From: Clostridium vitabionis
GTDB lineage: Bacteria; Bacillota; Clostridia; Lachnospirales; Lachnospiraceae
Length of the DNA: 64,000 nt
Reading direction: 5' to 3'
Assembly: GCF_015351765.1 (NCBI RefSeq)
Contig: NZ_JADKQA010000002.1
Coordinates: 330,913 to 394,912 of the forward strand
In this document: positions 32,748-40,454 of the stretch, piece by piece
How the letters are laid out: every line of letters starts with the position of its first letter
Numbering within the stretch: position 1 is the first letter of the stretch
Made by a program: the position numbers and the translations under genes
Notes under the pieces: generated by a model
Seen by the model: the letters and a program-made list of their open reading frames with translations, nothing else
What the model was told of the DNA's origin: nothing
Databases searched by the model: none

Positions 32748-34826
32748 ATGAGAAGGAAAACTTTGGCAGTATTCACGGCAGCAGTAATGTCGGCATCTCT
32801 GCTTTCCGGGTGCGGCGGCAGCGGCCAGACCGCTGTGAAAACAGAGGAAACGACCGCCAATGAGGAAACGTCGGAGGCAGAAACAGCTCAGGAGACTGGG
32901 GTAAGTGATACAATGAAACAGGCAGCCAAGGCAGTGGCAGACAAGGAAGCTGCCGATTATGCGGCTCAGAAATCCGCGGCAGAGGCGGCGGATCCTCTGG
33001 AAAAAATGGTTGATCTGGATACCGCCCCGGTGCCGGAGCACAATTACACAAAAGCCAATCGTCTTCCCTTGACTGGTTATATGACCAAGGCATTCGAGGA
33101 TGGAAGGACGATGAAAATCTATATCGCCCGGGAAGCTCCGATCCGGCCATATTTTACCGTGATCACTGTTCCGGACGGGCAGGATACAAAGGAATTTCTG
33201 AAAAATAGCGGTTGGCAGGCAGTCGCAGATGACCGCGCTGAGGGACTGATCCTTCTGGAACCTGGCGAAAATGGCTGGGGTTCCGCAGATGAGGAGAAGG
33301 ATTATCTCACGGAGGCAATCGGATTTTATAGTGGAAATACGTTCTTCAGTGTCTTCGGAGAGCATTATCTCGTCGGGTATGGCTCAGGTGCGCCGGCTCT
33401 CGAGGCGTGGGCGGCAGCTAATCCTACGCGGGTTATCAGCCAGGTTTATGTCAATACGAACGGGCTTGCATCATCCTATTTCAATAGCATTGCCGATGTG
33501 CCGTATGAAGGCAAGGCAGGCAAGTACAATGATGTTGTTTTTCCGGACGGATTCACAAAGCTGACGAACAAGGATATTGCCCTGCCGACCTGGTATATTC
33601 AGTCCGATACGGCCAAGATTGCGGACAGCCTCTCTTACTGGAAAATGGTCAATGACTGTACGGCTGAAGGAACTCCTGATGACAAACAGGGAACCATTTT
33701 TAAGCAGAGTGCAGATTCCGATGCGTGGCAGACAGAATACTTTGGAAATATCTCCGAAGTAGCGGTCAAAGAAGAAGAACCGGAAATCGTTTCAGCGGAT
33801 ACCACCGAGCAGATAGAAACTTTCCTTAATCACTATTCCCGATATGAGAATATCACGCCGTATGCGAATCAGCTGGTTCTGCGCGCGGATACCAATGCGC
33901 CGGGGAAGCTTGAATACAAGAATATCGAGGTGGATGGCGAAGACCGGGAATATACGGTGTATACCCCGTCTACTTCAAAAGAAAAGTATCCGGACGGTGC
34001 ACCGATGCTATTTGTTTTCCCGGGTGACAGCCAGACTAACCGTGTGTTTATGGACGCGACGAGTTGGTGGAAAGTTGCAGAGGAGGAAGGATTTTCTTTG
34101 GCAATCGTCTGCGAGCAGTATAATGACCGCTCTTATGCAGTCAGCCATAAAAATACATGGCAATTTTATGAGCAGCTTCGCAGCGAGCTTCTGAACAACA
34201 GCGACTACCATCTTGACCCGACCCGTTTCTACGCGACGGGCCAGTCGGCGGGAAGCTTTAACTCCCAGTCTATGGCCATGGTATTTCCGGAGTTTTTCGC
34301 GGCTGTCGCGTCAACATCCGGCTGCCCGAATGGCGGGAACAATGCCGCGGCAATTTTGGAATATGGGAATGACAATACGATAAAATTGGATGCTATTGGG
34401 GATCCTAAGACATTTGCACCGGCAAATGAATCCATTCCGGTCTATCTGCTCTATGGACAGGGTGATGTCGCCATGCTGGAAGGAACGCTCTGGGACGACA
34501 TTGACAATAATCTTGATGGCTGGGCTGCTTACCATATGAAGGTTAACGGATTGGATCTGGGGGATGGAAGCAATGCTGAAATCAGTGGAAATCATGACCG
34601 TTATCATACCTGGACATGGAACAAGACATTTGACGGAATCGAGGTTCCAATCGTAAAATTGACGGAGAATATGTACCGCGCACACAACTGCCAGCATGAA
34701 GAGATGCCGATGCTCTGGGATTATCTGAAGCATTTCAGCGATGAGACAGATGCGGACGGAAAGGTAACGGCAAGATATTACAGCCCGTCGGCATTTGAAA
34801 AGGATGACCGGATCGCCATCAACTGA
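32748..34826 (+). CDS. Exported lipoprotein with tandem alpha/beta-hydrolase domains, paralogue of 19640-21970
   Basis: 692 residues. Lipobox ASLLSGC at about 16-22. It shares order and phrases with the product at 19640: GYMTKAFEDGRTMKIYI, LILLEPGENGWGS, SADSDAWQTEY, and RYYSPSAFEKDD at the C-terminus. In the N-terminal half the elbow reads VGYGSGA, lacking the serine; the C-terminal half has ATGQSAG with Ser500, FVFPGDSQTNRVF and a late HDRYHTWTW His. Predicted surface esterase/lipase; substrate unknown. Good GGAGGAAAA site. Confidence 0.8.
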   Translation: MRRKTLAVFTAAVMSASLLSGCGGSGQTAVKTEETTANEETSEAETAQETGVSDTMKQAAKAVADKEAADYAAQKSAAEAADPLEKMVDLDTAPVPEHNYTKANRLPLTGYMTKAFEDGRTMKIYIAREAPIRPYFTVITVPDGQDTKEFLKNSGWQAVADDRAEGLILLEPGENGWGSADEEKDYLTEAIGFYSGNTFFSVFGEHYLVGYGSGAPALEAWAAANPTRVISQVYVNTNGLASSYFNSIADVPYEGKAGKYNDVVFPDGFTKLTNKDIALPTWYIQSDTAKIADSLSYWKMVNDCTAEGTPDDKQGTIFKQSADSDAWQTEYFGNISEVAVKEEEPEIVSADTTEQIETFLNHYSRYENITPYANQLVLRADTNAPGKLEYKNIEVDGEDREYTVYTPSTSKEKYPDGAPMLFVFPGDSQTNRVFMDATSWWKVAEEEGFSLAIVCEQYNDRSYAVSHKNTWQFYEQLRSELLNNSDYHLDPTRFYATGQSAGSFNSQSMAMVFPEFFAAVASTSGCPNGGNNAAAILEYGNDNTIKLDAIGDPKTFAPANESIPVYLLYGQGDVAMLEGTLWDDIDNNLDGWAAYHMKVNGLDLGDGSNAEISGNHDRYHTWTWNKTFDGIEVPIVKLTENMYRAHNCQHEEMPMLWDYLKHFSDETDADGKVTARYYSPSAFEKDDRIAIN

Positions 34827-34888
34827 GCAAATCAGTTGATAAGAATGCAATTCCCTGGTCAGAAGGAAGCGGTGCAGAGAAGAACAAC

Positions 34889-34940
34889 GGGGCCCTGCCC
34901 CGGCCAAAAGCCGGAAGCAGAGCCCCGCAAATTTTACGCT
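34889..34940. terminator. GC-rich hairpin between hydrolase and second ggt (convergent)
   Basis: GGGGCCCTGCCCCGGC pairs with GCCGGAAGCAGAGCCCC with short internal loops (about 34889-34936), followed by CAAATTTT. It separates the convergent genes; no gene lies in 34827-35007. Confidence 0.65.
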
Positions 34941-35007
34941 TTAAGCGTGTGCCGGTTTGATTATGCTATTCCGCGATAAGCTGCCCGGCGTCTTGGCTGC
35001 CCGTTGA

Positions 35008-36864
35008 TCAGTACGCCAGTGCCTTGCCGTCCCGGCGCGGGTCAGCGCCGCCGTGCAGCGTGCCGTCCTTATCAATGGAGATTCCCTGGACGCCGCCGAA
35101 GAACAGCTGCCATGCGCCCTTGTCCGTGACCTCATGCCCCATCGCCTGGAGCTTCTGGGCGGTCTCCGCCGTCACCGGGTTCACCCCGTCGGACTCGTAA
35201 TTGATGTTATTTTTGGAATTGTCATAAATCCTCGCGCAGTCGATCGCATCCTGGATCGGCATGTCGTAATCGATCATCTTCTGCACCACCTGGGCGATGG
35301 TCGGGAAAATGCGTGTCGCGCCCGGTGTGCCGATGGTCATAAACGGCGTGCCGTCCGGATAGAGGACGATCGACGGGCTCATGGAAGAGAGCGGCCGCTT
35401 TCCGCCTTCAACACAGTTTGTGCTGGAAGGATCATCGCAGGCGAAGTCATCCATCTCGTCATTCAGGCAGAAGCCGGTTCCCTCGGGAACGATTTTGGAG
35501 CCGAAGCCGTAATTGACGGTCTGGGTGCAGGCCACCATGTTGCCGTCCTTGTCAACTACAGAGAACGAGGTGGTGGCATAATGCTCCAGCTCCTCCGACG
35601 GAACAGCCTCATAGGTTCCGCTCTTCTCCGGGTCAATCTGGCTGTAGCGCCACTTCGCGTACTCCTTGCTGGTCAGCTCCTTCAGCGGGACATCGGCAAA
35701 ATCGGTGTCCGCCATGTACTTTGCCCGGTCCGCGAAGGCAATCTTGAACGCCTCGGAGAACATGTGGACATATTCCGGGGAATTCACCTCAAGAGACTTC
35801 ATGTCCGCATTTTCCAGGATGTTCAGAATCTCGCAGAGATGCGTGCCGCCCGAGGATGCCGGCGGGAGAGAATAGATCGTATATCCCTGGTAGGAACCCT
35901 CGACAGGCTCACGCTCCTTCACCGTATAATTCTCGAGGTCGGATGCTGTCAGGACGCCGCCGTACTTCTGCACGGCATCGACAATCTTCTGCGCGTTATC
36001 GCCGGTATAGAAGGCGTCCTTGCCGTTGTCGCGGATATTTTCCAGCGTCTTCGCGAGATCCGGATTCTTCACATGGTCGCCCACCTTGCGGGGAAGGCCG
36101 TCATTCAGATAGATCCCGGCGATCTCCGGCATCGCGTTGATCAGGTTGTAGCTCTCGTCGAGCTCCTCCTTGAAGGTTGCCGTGACCACATAGCCGTCAT
36201 TGGCGAGGTCGATGGCGTCCTGGAAAATGTCCTTGCGGTCTACCCCTGAGCCGTAGTGCTCGAGCAGGTATTCGAGGCCTGCTACCTCGCCGGGAACGGC
36301 AACCGACGCGCCGCCGTACTGGGACGCCGGAGCCGCCGCTGTCGCGTCCGCCCCCTCCGGGGTGTAATTCTTCGGCTGGCCGGATTCGTCCAGGAACATA
36401 TCCGCGGTGGCCGCTGCCGGCGCGGTCTCCCGGAAGTCGATGACGGAGACCTTCTTCGTTTTTGCGTCATAGAGGGTCATGAAACCGCCGCCGCCGAGGC
36501 CGGAGAAATACGGCTCCACAACCCCGAGGGTGTAGCCGACCGCTGCCGCCGCGTCGAAGGCATTTCCGCCGTTCTGGAGAACATCAAGGCCGGCCTTGGA
36601 AGCGTACCAGGAGCAGCTTGCCACGGCACCATTTTTCCCGGTGGCGTCACGGTCAGTTTTCTTCTTTTCCAGGTTCTCATCATAAGGAAGCCAGACCTCC
36701 TCCCCGTGGAACGTTTCCGGAGCCGCGGTCTCGGCTGCCGCCGATTCCGTCTCGGCCACGGTTGTCTCCGGTGCGGCAGTCTGCGCAGCCTTTGAACCTC
36801 CGCAGGCGGTCACACTGCCTGCGCCGAGGAGCAGGGCCATCCCGAGTGCAATGTGTTTCTTCAT
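35008..36864 (-). CDS. ggt: Gamma-glutamyltransferase lipoprotein, copy 2
   Basis: 618 residues; lipobox GSVTAC near residue 21. Full Ntn-hydrolase plan as in copy 1 (GGNAFDAAAAVGYTLG, SGLGGGGFMTL, DFRETAPAAAT, LPPASSGGTHL, PLSSMSPSIVL, GTPGATRI). The predicted nucleophile is Thr431 in ATTSFSVVDKDGN: the His that normally follows the Thr-Thr pair is Ser here, while copy 1 keeps TTH. The change may alter autoprocessing or specificity. Single gene with GGGAGG upstream. Confidence 0.92.
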   Translation of the reverse strand: MKKHIALGMALLLGAGSVTACGGSKAAQTAAPETTVAETESAAAETAAPETFHGEEVWLPYDENLEKKKTDRDATGKNGAVASCSWYASKAGLDVLQNGGNAFDAAAAVGYTLGVVEPYFSGLGGGGFMTLYDAKTKKVSVIDFRETAPAAATADMFLDESGQPKNYTPEGADATAAAPASQYGGASVAVPGEVAGLEYLLEHYGSGVDRKDIFQDAIDLANDGYVVTATFKEELDESYNLINAMPEIAGIYLNDGLPRKVGDHVKNPDLAKTLENIRDNGKDAFYTGDNAQKIVDAVQKYGGVLTASDLENYTVKEREPVEGSYQGYTIYSLPPASSGGTHLCEILNILENADMKSLEVNSPEYVHMFSEAFKIAFADRAKYMADTDFADVPLKELTSKEYAKWRYSQIDPEKSGTYEAVPSEELEHYATTSFSVVDKDGNMVACTQTVNYGFGSKIVPEGTGFCLNDEMDDFACDDPSSTNCVEGGKRPLSSMSPSIVLYPDGTPFMTIGTPGATRIFPTIAQVVQKMIDYDMPIQDAIDCARIYDNSKNNINYESDGVNPVTAETAQKLQAMGHEVTDKGAWQLFFGGVQGISIDKDGTLHGGADPRRDGKALAY

Positions 36865-36993
36865 ACTATACCTCCCTCAAGATACAAGGTTTTCTGTCAG
36901 CTTTACTATAAAAAATATCGAAATCCGCTGCCATATATTCTCATTTTTCGCGGGAATACGAAGGAAAATTGTTGATAATGACGAAAAACACGA

Positions 36994-37012
36994 CATGATG
37001 TTGTACATCATG
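36994..37012. promoter_or_regulatory. Perfect inverted repeat upstream of ggt copy 2
   Basis: CATGATGT (36994-37001), 3-base spacer, ACATCATG (37005-37012). It is in the 351-base divergent gap 36865-37215 between ggt and feoA, about 130 bases from the ggt start. A looser TCATGACATGA is seen near 30938 upstream of the other ggt operon. Possible operator; no regulator assigned. Confidence 0.4.
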
Positions 37013-37090
37013 ACCTGCGCACACGACCCTGTGGAAAATTCCCTGACAGCGGCAGAGTCCTCGAATCGAAGGAAAATTTATCAGGCATAG

Positions 37091-37193
37091 TTGACAAAAC
37101 CTCTCAATCAAGTTAGACTTAACTTCTGGAATTAGTTGTATATAATTTAAATCAGCCAGAATAAACACAGAGACCATAAGTTAAACACTTATG
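37091..37193 (+). promoter_or_regulatory. feoA promoter region with metalloregulator-like inverted repeats
   Basis: -35 TTGACA (37091-37096) with a -10 TAGACT (37114-37119) 17 bases later; a second possible -10, TATAAT, is at 37141-37146. The inverted repeat AAGTTA-N4-TAACTT (37110-37125) overlaps the first -10, and CATAAGT-N5-ACTTATG (37175-37193) lies between promoter and gene. AGTTAG/CTAACT half-sites resemble DtxR/IdeR-type iron operators more than the Fur box. Confidence 0.5.
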
Positions 37194-37215
37194 ACTTTTG
37201 AAGGGAGGGATCGGC

Positions 37216-37437
37216 ATGCTTCCGCTGTCCATGGCAAAATCAGGCGAGAGGGTGATGGTTTCCCGGATCGGTGGGACCGACGATGTCCGGCAGCATCTGC
37301 AGGATCTCGGATTTGTCGTCGGCTCCGAGGTGGAGATCGTGTCCGCGCCGGGCAATGGCAATGTTATTGTGAAACTCAGGGATTCCAGGCTCGCGATTAC
37401 GGCAAAGATGGCCGAGAAGGTTATGGTGACCATGTAA
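37216..37437 (+). CDS. feoA: FeoA-domain protein 1
   Basis: 73 residues forming one SH3-like FeoA domain: MAKSGERVMVSRIGGTDDVRQHLQDLGFVVGSEVEI, ending LAITAKMAEKVMVTM. FeoA is a small cytoplasmic partner of the FeoB iron channel. Start at 37216 has GGGAGGG 6 bases upstream; the TTG at 37198 is not needed. Confidence 0.9.
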   Translation: MLPLSMAKSGERVMVSRIGGTDDVRQHLQDLGFVVGSEVEIVSAPGNGNVIVKLRDSRLAITAKMAEKVMVTM

Positions 37438-37464
37438 GCCCAAGACGCGGGCAATTTTTATGAC

Positions 37465-37490
37465 CAAAAGTTAGTTAAAACTAACTTTTG
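37465..37490 (+). promoter_or_regulatory. Perfect 12-bp inverted repeat between the two feoA genes
   Basis: CAAAAGTTAGTT (37465-37476), AA, AACTAACTTTTG (37479-37490). The core AGTTAG...CTAACT matches the repeat in front of the first feoA, so it is probably a second site for the same iron-sensing repressor (DtxR/IdeR-like). As RNA it would also be a strong hairpin and could tune read-through from feoA1. Confidence 0.6.
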
Positions 37491-37519
37491 ATATAGACGT
37501 TTATAAAGAGGAGGATGGC

Positions 37520-37744
37520 ATGAGAACATTACGCGATGTACCGATCGGACAGGCGGCGACAGTCGTCAAGATTCACGGCAGCGGAGCACTGAAGCGCAGG
37601 ATTATGGATATGGGCATCACCAAGGGGACAGAAATCCGCGTCCGCAAGGTCGCGCCGCTCGGCGACCCGGTCGAGGTGACCGTCCGCGGATATGAGCTGT
37701 CCCTCCGGAAGGAGGACGCGGATATTCTGGAGATGAGCGAGTAA
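37520..37744 (+). CDS. feoA: FeoA-domain protein 2
   Basis: 74 residues: MRTLRDVPIGQAATVVKIHG, LKRRIMDMGITKGTEIRVRKVAPLGDPVEV and VRGYELSLRKEDADILEM, the canonical FeoA pattern, closer to the FeoA fused or linked to FeoB in other Firmicutes than copy 1. GAGGAGG upstream. It lies 190 bases before feoB; that gap holds a 15-base near-direct repeat (TTTCAAAAATCTCAA / TTTCAAAGATCTCAA) and no gene. Confidence 0.93.
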   Translation: MRTLRDVPIGQAATVVKIHGSGALKRRIMDMGITKGTEIRVRKVAPLGDPVEVTVRGYELSLRKEDADILEMSE

Positions 37745-37934
37745 TCCGGAACTTCGGGAGCACGGCGGCTGTAAAGCTCTCAATCTTCTCGGCCGCATTT
37801 GAGGAACCCCGACGGTAAAGAATTCAATACTTAAGCTATCGATTTCAAAAATCTCAATTTCAAAGATCTCAATGGCGAGAAATGATCTCAAAAAAGAGAA
37901 CAGTACGAAATGTACAGAAAAGAGGAATTGCATT

Positions 37935-40100
37935 ATGGCAATCAAGATTGCGCTCGCAGGAAATCCGAACTGCGGCAAGACGACGCTCTTTAATGACCTG
38001 ACCGGCAGCACCCAGTACGTCGGCAACTGGCCGGGCGTTACGGTAGAAAAGAAGGAAGGCCGCCTGACTGGCCACCGCGATATCATTGTCCAGGATCTTC
38101 CGGGAATCTACTCTCTGAGCCCGTACACCCTGGAGGAGGTGGTCTCCAGAAATTACCTGGTCAAGGAGAAGCCGGACGTCATCCTGAACATCGTCGATGG
38201 GACAAATATTGAGAGGAACCTCTACCTGACCACCCAGCTGGTTGAGATCGGTATTCCGGTCGTGATCGCCTTCAACATGATGGACATTGTCCGGAAGAAC
38301 GGCGACCGGATTGATTCCCGGAAGATCGGGGAGAAGCTGGGCTGTGAGACGATAGAGATCAGCGCCCTGCACAGCCAGAATACGAAGCAGGCGGCAGAGC
38401 TCGCGATCAGGGCGGCGGAACAGGGAAAGGCAGCGGAGCTGCCCCATGTCTTCACCGGGAGTGTGGAGCACGCGATTGCCCACATTGAGGAATCGATCCA
38501 GGATATCGTCCCGGAGGCGCAGCTGCGCTGGTACGCGGTGAAGCTCTTCGAGCGCGATACCAAGGCAACTGAGGGGCTTGCGCTTGATCCGGCCGTCCTC
38601 GAACATATCGAGACCCACATCAGGGATTGTGAGAAGGAGATGGACGATGATTCCGAGAGCATCATCACTAACCAACGCTACACCTACATCCAGTCCGTGG
38701 TGAAGGAGGCGGTGAAGAAGAAGCACGAGGTCGGGCACCTCACGACCTCCGACCGGATTGACAAGGTGGTGACCAACCGGATCGCCGCACTGCCGATTTT
38801 CGCCGTCATCATGTGGGCAGTCTACTACATCTCTGTGACCACACTCGGTTCGACGCTCACCGACTGGACGAATGACACCCTGTTCGGCGACTGGATCACC
38901 AACTGGGCGACCAATGCCCTGGAGGCTGTCGGCTGTGCTGCCCCGCTGGAGAGCCTGATTGTCGATGGGATCATCGGCGGTGTCGGCACCGTGCTCGGCT
39001 TTGTTCCGCAGATGATCCTCCTGTTCCTCTGCCTGTCCATCCTTGAGGATTCCGGCTATATGGCCCGTGTTGCCTTCATCATGGACCGGATCTTCCGCCG
39101 CTTCGGCCTCTCCGGAAAATCCTTTATCCCGATGCTGATCGGCACCGGCTGCGGCGTCCCGGCGATCATGGCCTCCCGCACGATTGAGCAGGAGAAAGAC
39201 CGCCGGATGACGATTATGCTTTCCACCTTCATGCCCTGCGGCGCGAAGATGGAGATCGTCGCCATGATGGCCCTCGTGTGCTTCCCGGGAAATGCCTGGG
39301 TCGCGCCGGCGATGTACTTCCTTGGCCTGGCGATTGTCGTATTTGCCGGCATTGCCCTCAAGAAGACGAAATACTTCTCCGGGGATCCGGCACCGTTCGT
39401 TATGGAGCTTCCCGCTTATCACGTTCCAACCGTGAAGGGTGTCCTGATCCATGTGTGGGAGAGGGCGAAAGCGTTCATCATTAAAGCGGGGACGATCATT
39501 TTCACGATGTGCGTTGTGATCTGGTTCCTGATGCATTTCGGCTTCACAAACGGTACATTCACTTTCCTTGAGGATAATATCGACGAGTCTCTTCTCCGCT
39601 ATATCGGCGAGGTTCTCGCCTGGCTGTTCAAGCCCCTGGGCTTCGGCTTCTGGCAGGGTGCGGTCGCTTCCGTCTCCGCTGAGGTCGCCAAGGAGCAGGC
39701 GACTGCAACTCTGGGCATGCTGGCTCATGCCGCAAGCGAGGAGGAGGCAGATATGGCCGCCGCGATCAGCTCTATGTTCGGCGGCAGTGCCCTGGTCGGC
39801 CTGAGCTTCCTTCTGTTCAACATTTTTGATGCGCCCTGCATGGTAGCCATCGCAACTGCTTTCCGTGAGCAGGCGAGCAGAAAGTGGGGATGGATCACCT
39901 TCGGTTTCCAGATGGGCGTCGGTTACTTCCTCGCCATGGTTGTCTACCAGATCGGCAATATCTTTGCCGGCGGGCCGTTCACCTTCTGGACGGCGGTGGC
40001 CATCGCGGTTACCGTGACAGCGCTGTATTTCATCTTCCGCCCGAATCCGTACGCAAAGAGAAGGACGCAGAATATCAGTGCGGTTGAAGCCCGTGGCTGA
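37935..40100 (+). CDS. feoB: Ferrous iron transport protein B
   Basis: 721 residues. N-terminal G protein: G1 GNPNCGKTT (9-17), YVGNWPGVTVEKKEG as G2/switch I, DLPGIYSL as G3, NMMD as G4; then a helical guanine-dissociation-inhibitor-like region; then a membrane domain with two Gate motifs (FIPMLIGTGCGVPAIMASRTI with the conserved Cys, and MPCGAKMEIVAMM). Imports Fe2+ across the cytoplasmic membrane under anaerobic conditions. Start at 37935 (MAIKIALAG) has AGAGGAA upstream; the frame continues 63 bases further without a better start. Confidence 0.96.
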   Translation: MAIKIALAGNPNCGKTTLFNDLTGSTQYVGNWPGVTVEKKEGRLTGHRDIIVQDLPGIYSLSPYTLEEVVSRNYLVKEKPDVILNIVDGTNIERNLYLTTQLVEIGIPVVIAFNMMDIVRKNGDRIDSRKIGEKLGCETIEISALHSQNTKQAAELAIRAAEQGKAAELPHVFTGSVEHAIAHIEESIQDIVPEAQLRWYAVKLFERDTKATEGLALDPAVLEHIETHIRDCEKEMDDDSESIITNQRYTYIQSVVKEAVKKKHEVGHLTTSDRIDKVVTNRIAALPIFAVIMWAVYYISVTTLGSTLTDWTNDTLFGDWITNWATNALEAVGCAAPLESLIVDGIIGGVGTVLGFVPQMILLFLCLSILEDSGYMARVAFIMDRIFRRFGLSGKSFIPMLIGTGCGVPAIMASRTIEQEKDRRMTIMLSTFMPCGAKMEIVAMMALVCFPGNAWVAPAMYFLGLAIVVFAGIALKKTKYFSGDPAPFVMELPAYHVPTVKGVLIHVWERAKAFIIKAGTIIFTMCVVIWFLMHFGFTNGTFTFLEDNIDESLLRYIGEVLAWLFKPLGFGFWQGAVASVSAEVAKEQATATLGMLAHAASEEEADMAAAISSMFGGSALVGLSFLLFNIFDAPCMVAIATAFREQASRKWGWITFGFQMGVGYFLAMVVYQIGNIFAGGPFTFWTAVAIAVTVTALYFIFRPNPYAKRRTQNISAVEARG

Positions 40101-40105
40101 CCGGG

Positions 40106-40222
40106 ATGACCGGCGAAAAATATCCTGCTGCCGAGGAGGCGAGACAGATTGCGCATGCGATCAGCGACAGCGCGTATGAAGCGCTCCGCGGACAAACGGA
40201 ATCCGGGAAAACCAAAGAATAA
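40106..40222 (+). CDS. Possible small protein downstream of feoB
   Basis: A 38-codon frame beginning 5 bases after the feoB stop: MTGEKYPAAEEARQIAHAIS and so on, hydrophilic and helical in character, ending ...SGKTKE. The ribosome binding site is weak. Small proteins are often encoded after feoB in Firmicutes (FeoC-like or Cys-rich), but this one has no cysteine and no recognised family. It could be a chance frame. Confidence 0.3.
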   Translation: MTGEKYPAAEEARQIAHAISDSAYEALRGQTESGKTKE

Positions 40223-40246
40223 TTGTAAGAATAATCGAGAGAGCCA

Positions 40247-40290
40247 GTCAGGGGCAGCGCACGAAAAATGCACTGCCCCTGACGCCATTT
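40247..40290 (+). terminator. Terminator of the feo operon
   Basis: GTCAGGGGCAGCGCA pairs with TGCACTGCCCCTGAC (40247-40283; one mismatch) around a short A-rich loop, followed by GCCATTT. The U tract is weak. Confidence 0.65.
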
Positions 40291-40338
40291 AGCGCTGTTC
40301 CAGCGCCAGTCCGAGGATTGGAATAATTGGTATTGATA

Positions 40339-40387
40339 TTGACAGCAGTCCTATATTGGACTAATATATGAATGGTTGCTCATATAT
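40339..40387 (+). promoter_or_regulatory. Metal ATPase promoter with ArsR/SmtB-type operator
   Basis: -35 TTGACA (40339-40344) and -10 TAATAT (40362-40367) are 17 bases apart. The inverted repeat ATATATGA-N8-TCATATAT (40364-40387) covers the -10 box and start site and has the form of operators bound by ArsR/SmtB metal sensors (CadC, CzrA). Such repressors leave DNA on binding Zn, Cd, Pb or Co. No ArsR gene is in the window. The surrounding gap 40223-40454 has no other gene. Confidence 0.7.
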
Positions 40388-40454
40388 AAAATCCAAAGCG
40401 CGGATACCGGCCCGCCCGGCGCCGCCCCCTTACCAGACGAGAGGAGATAGGATA

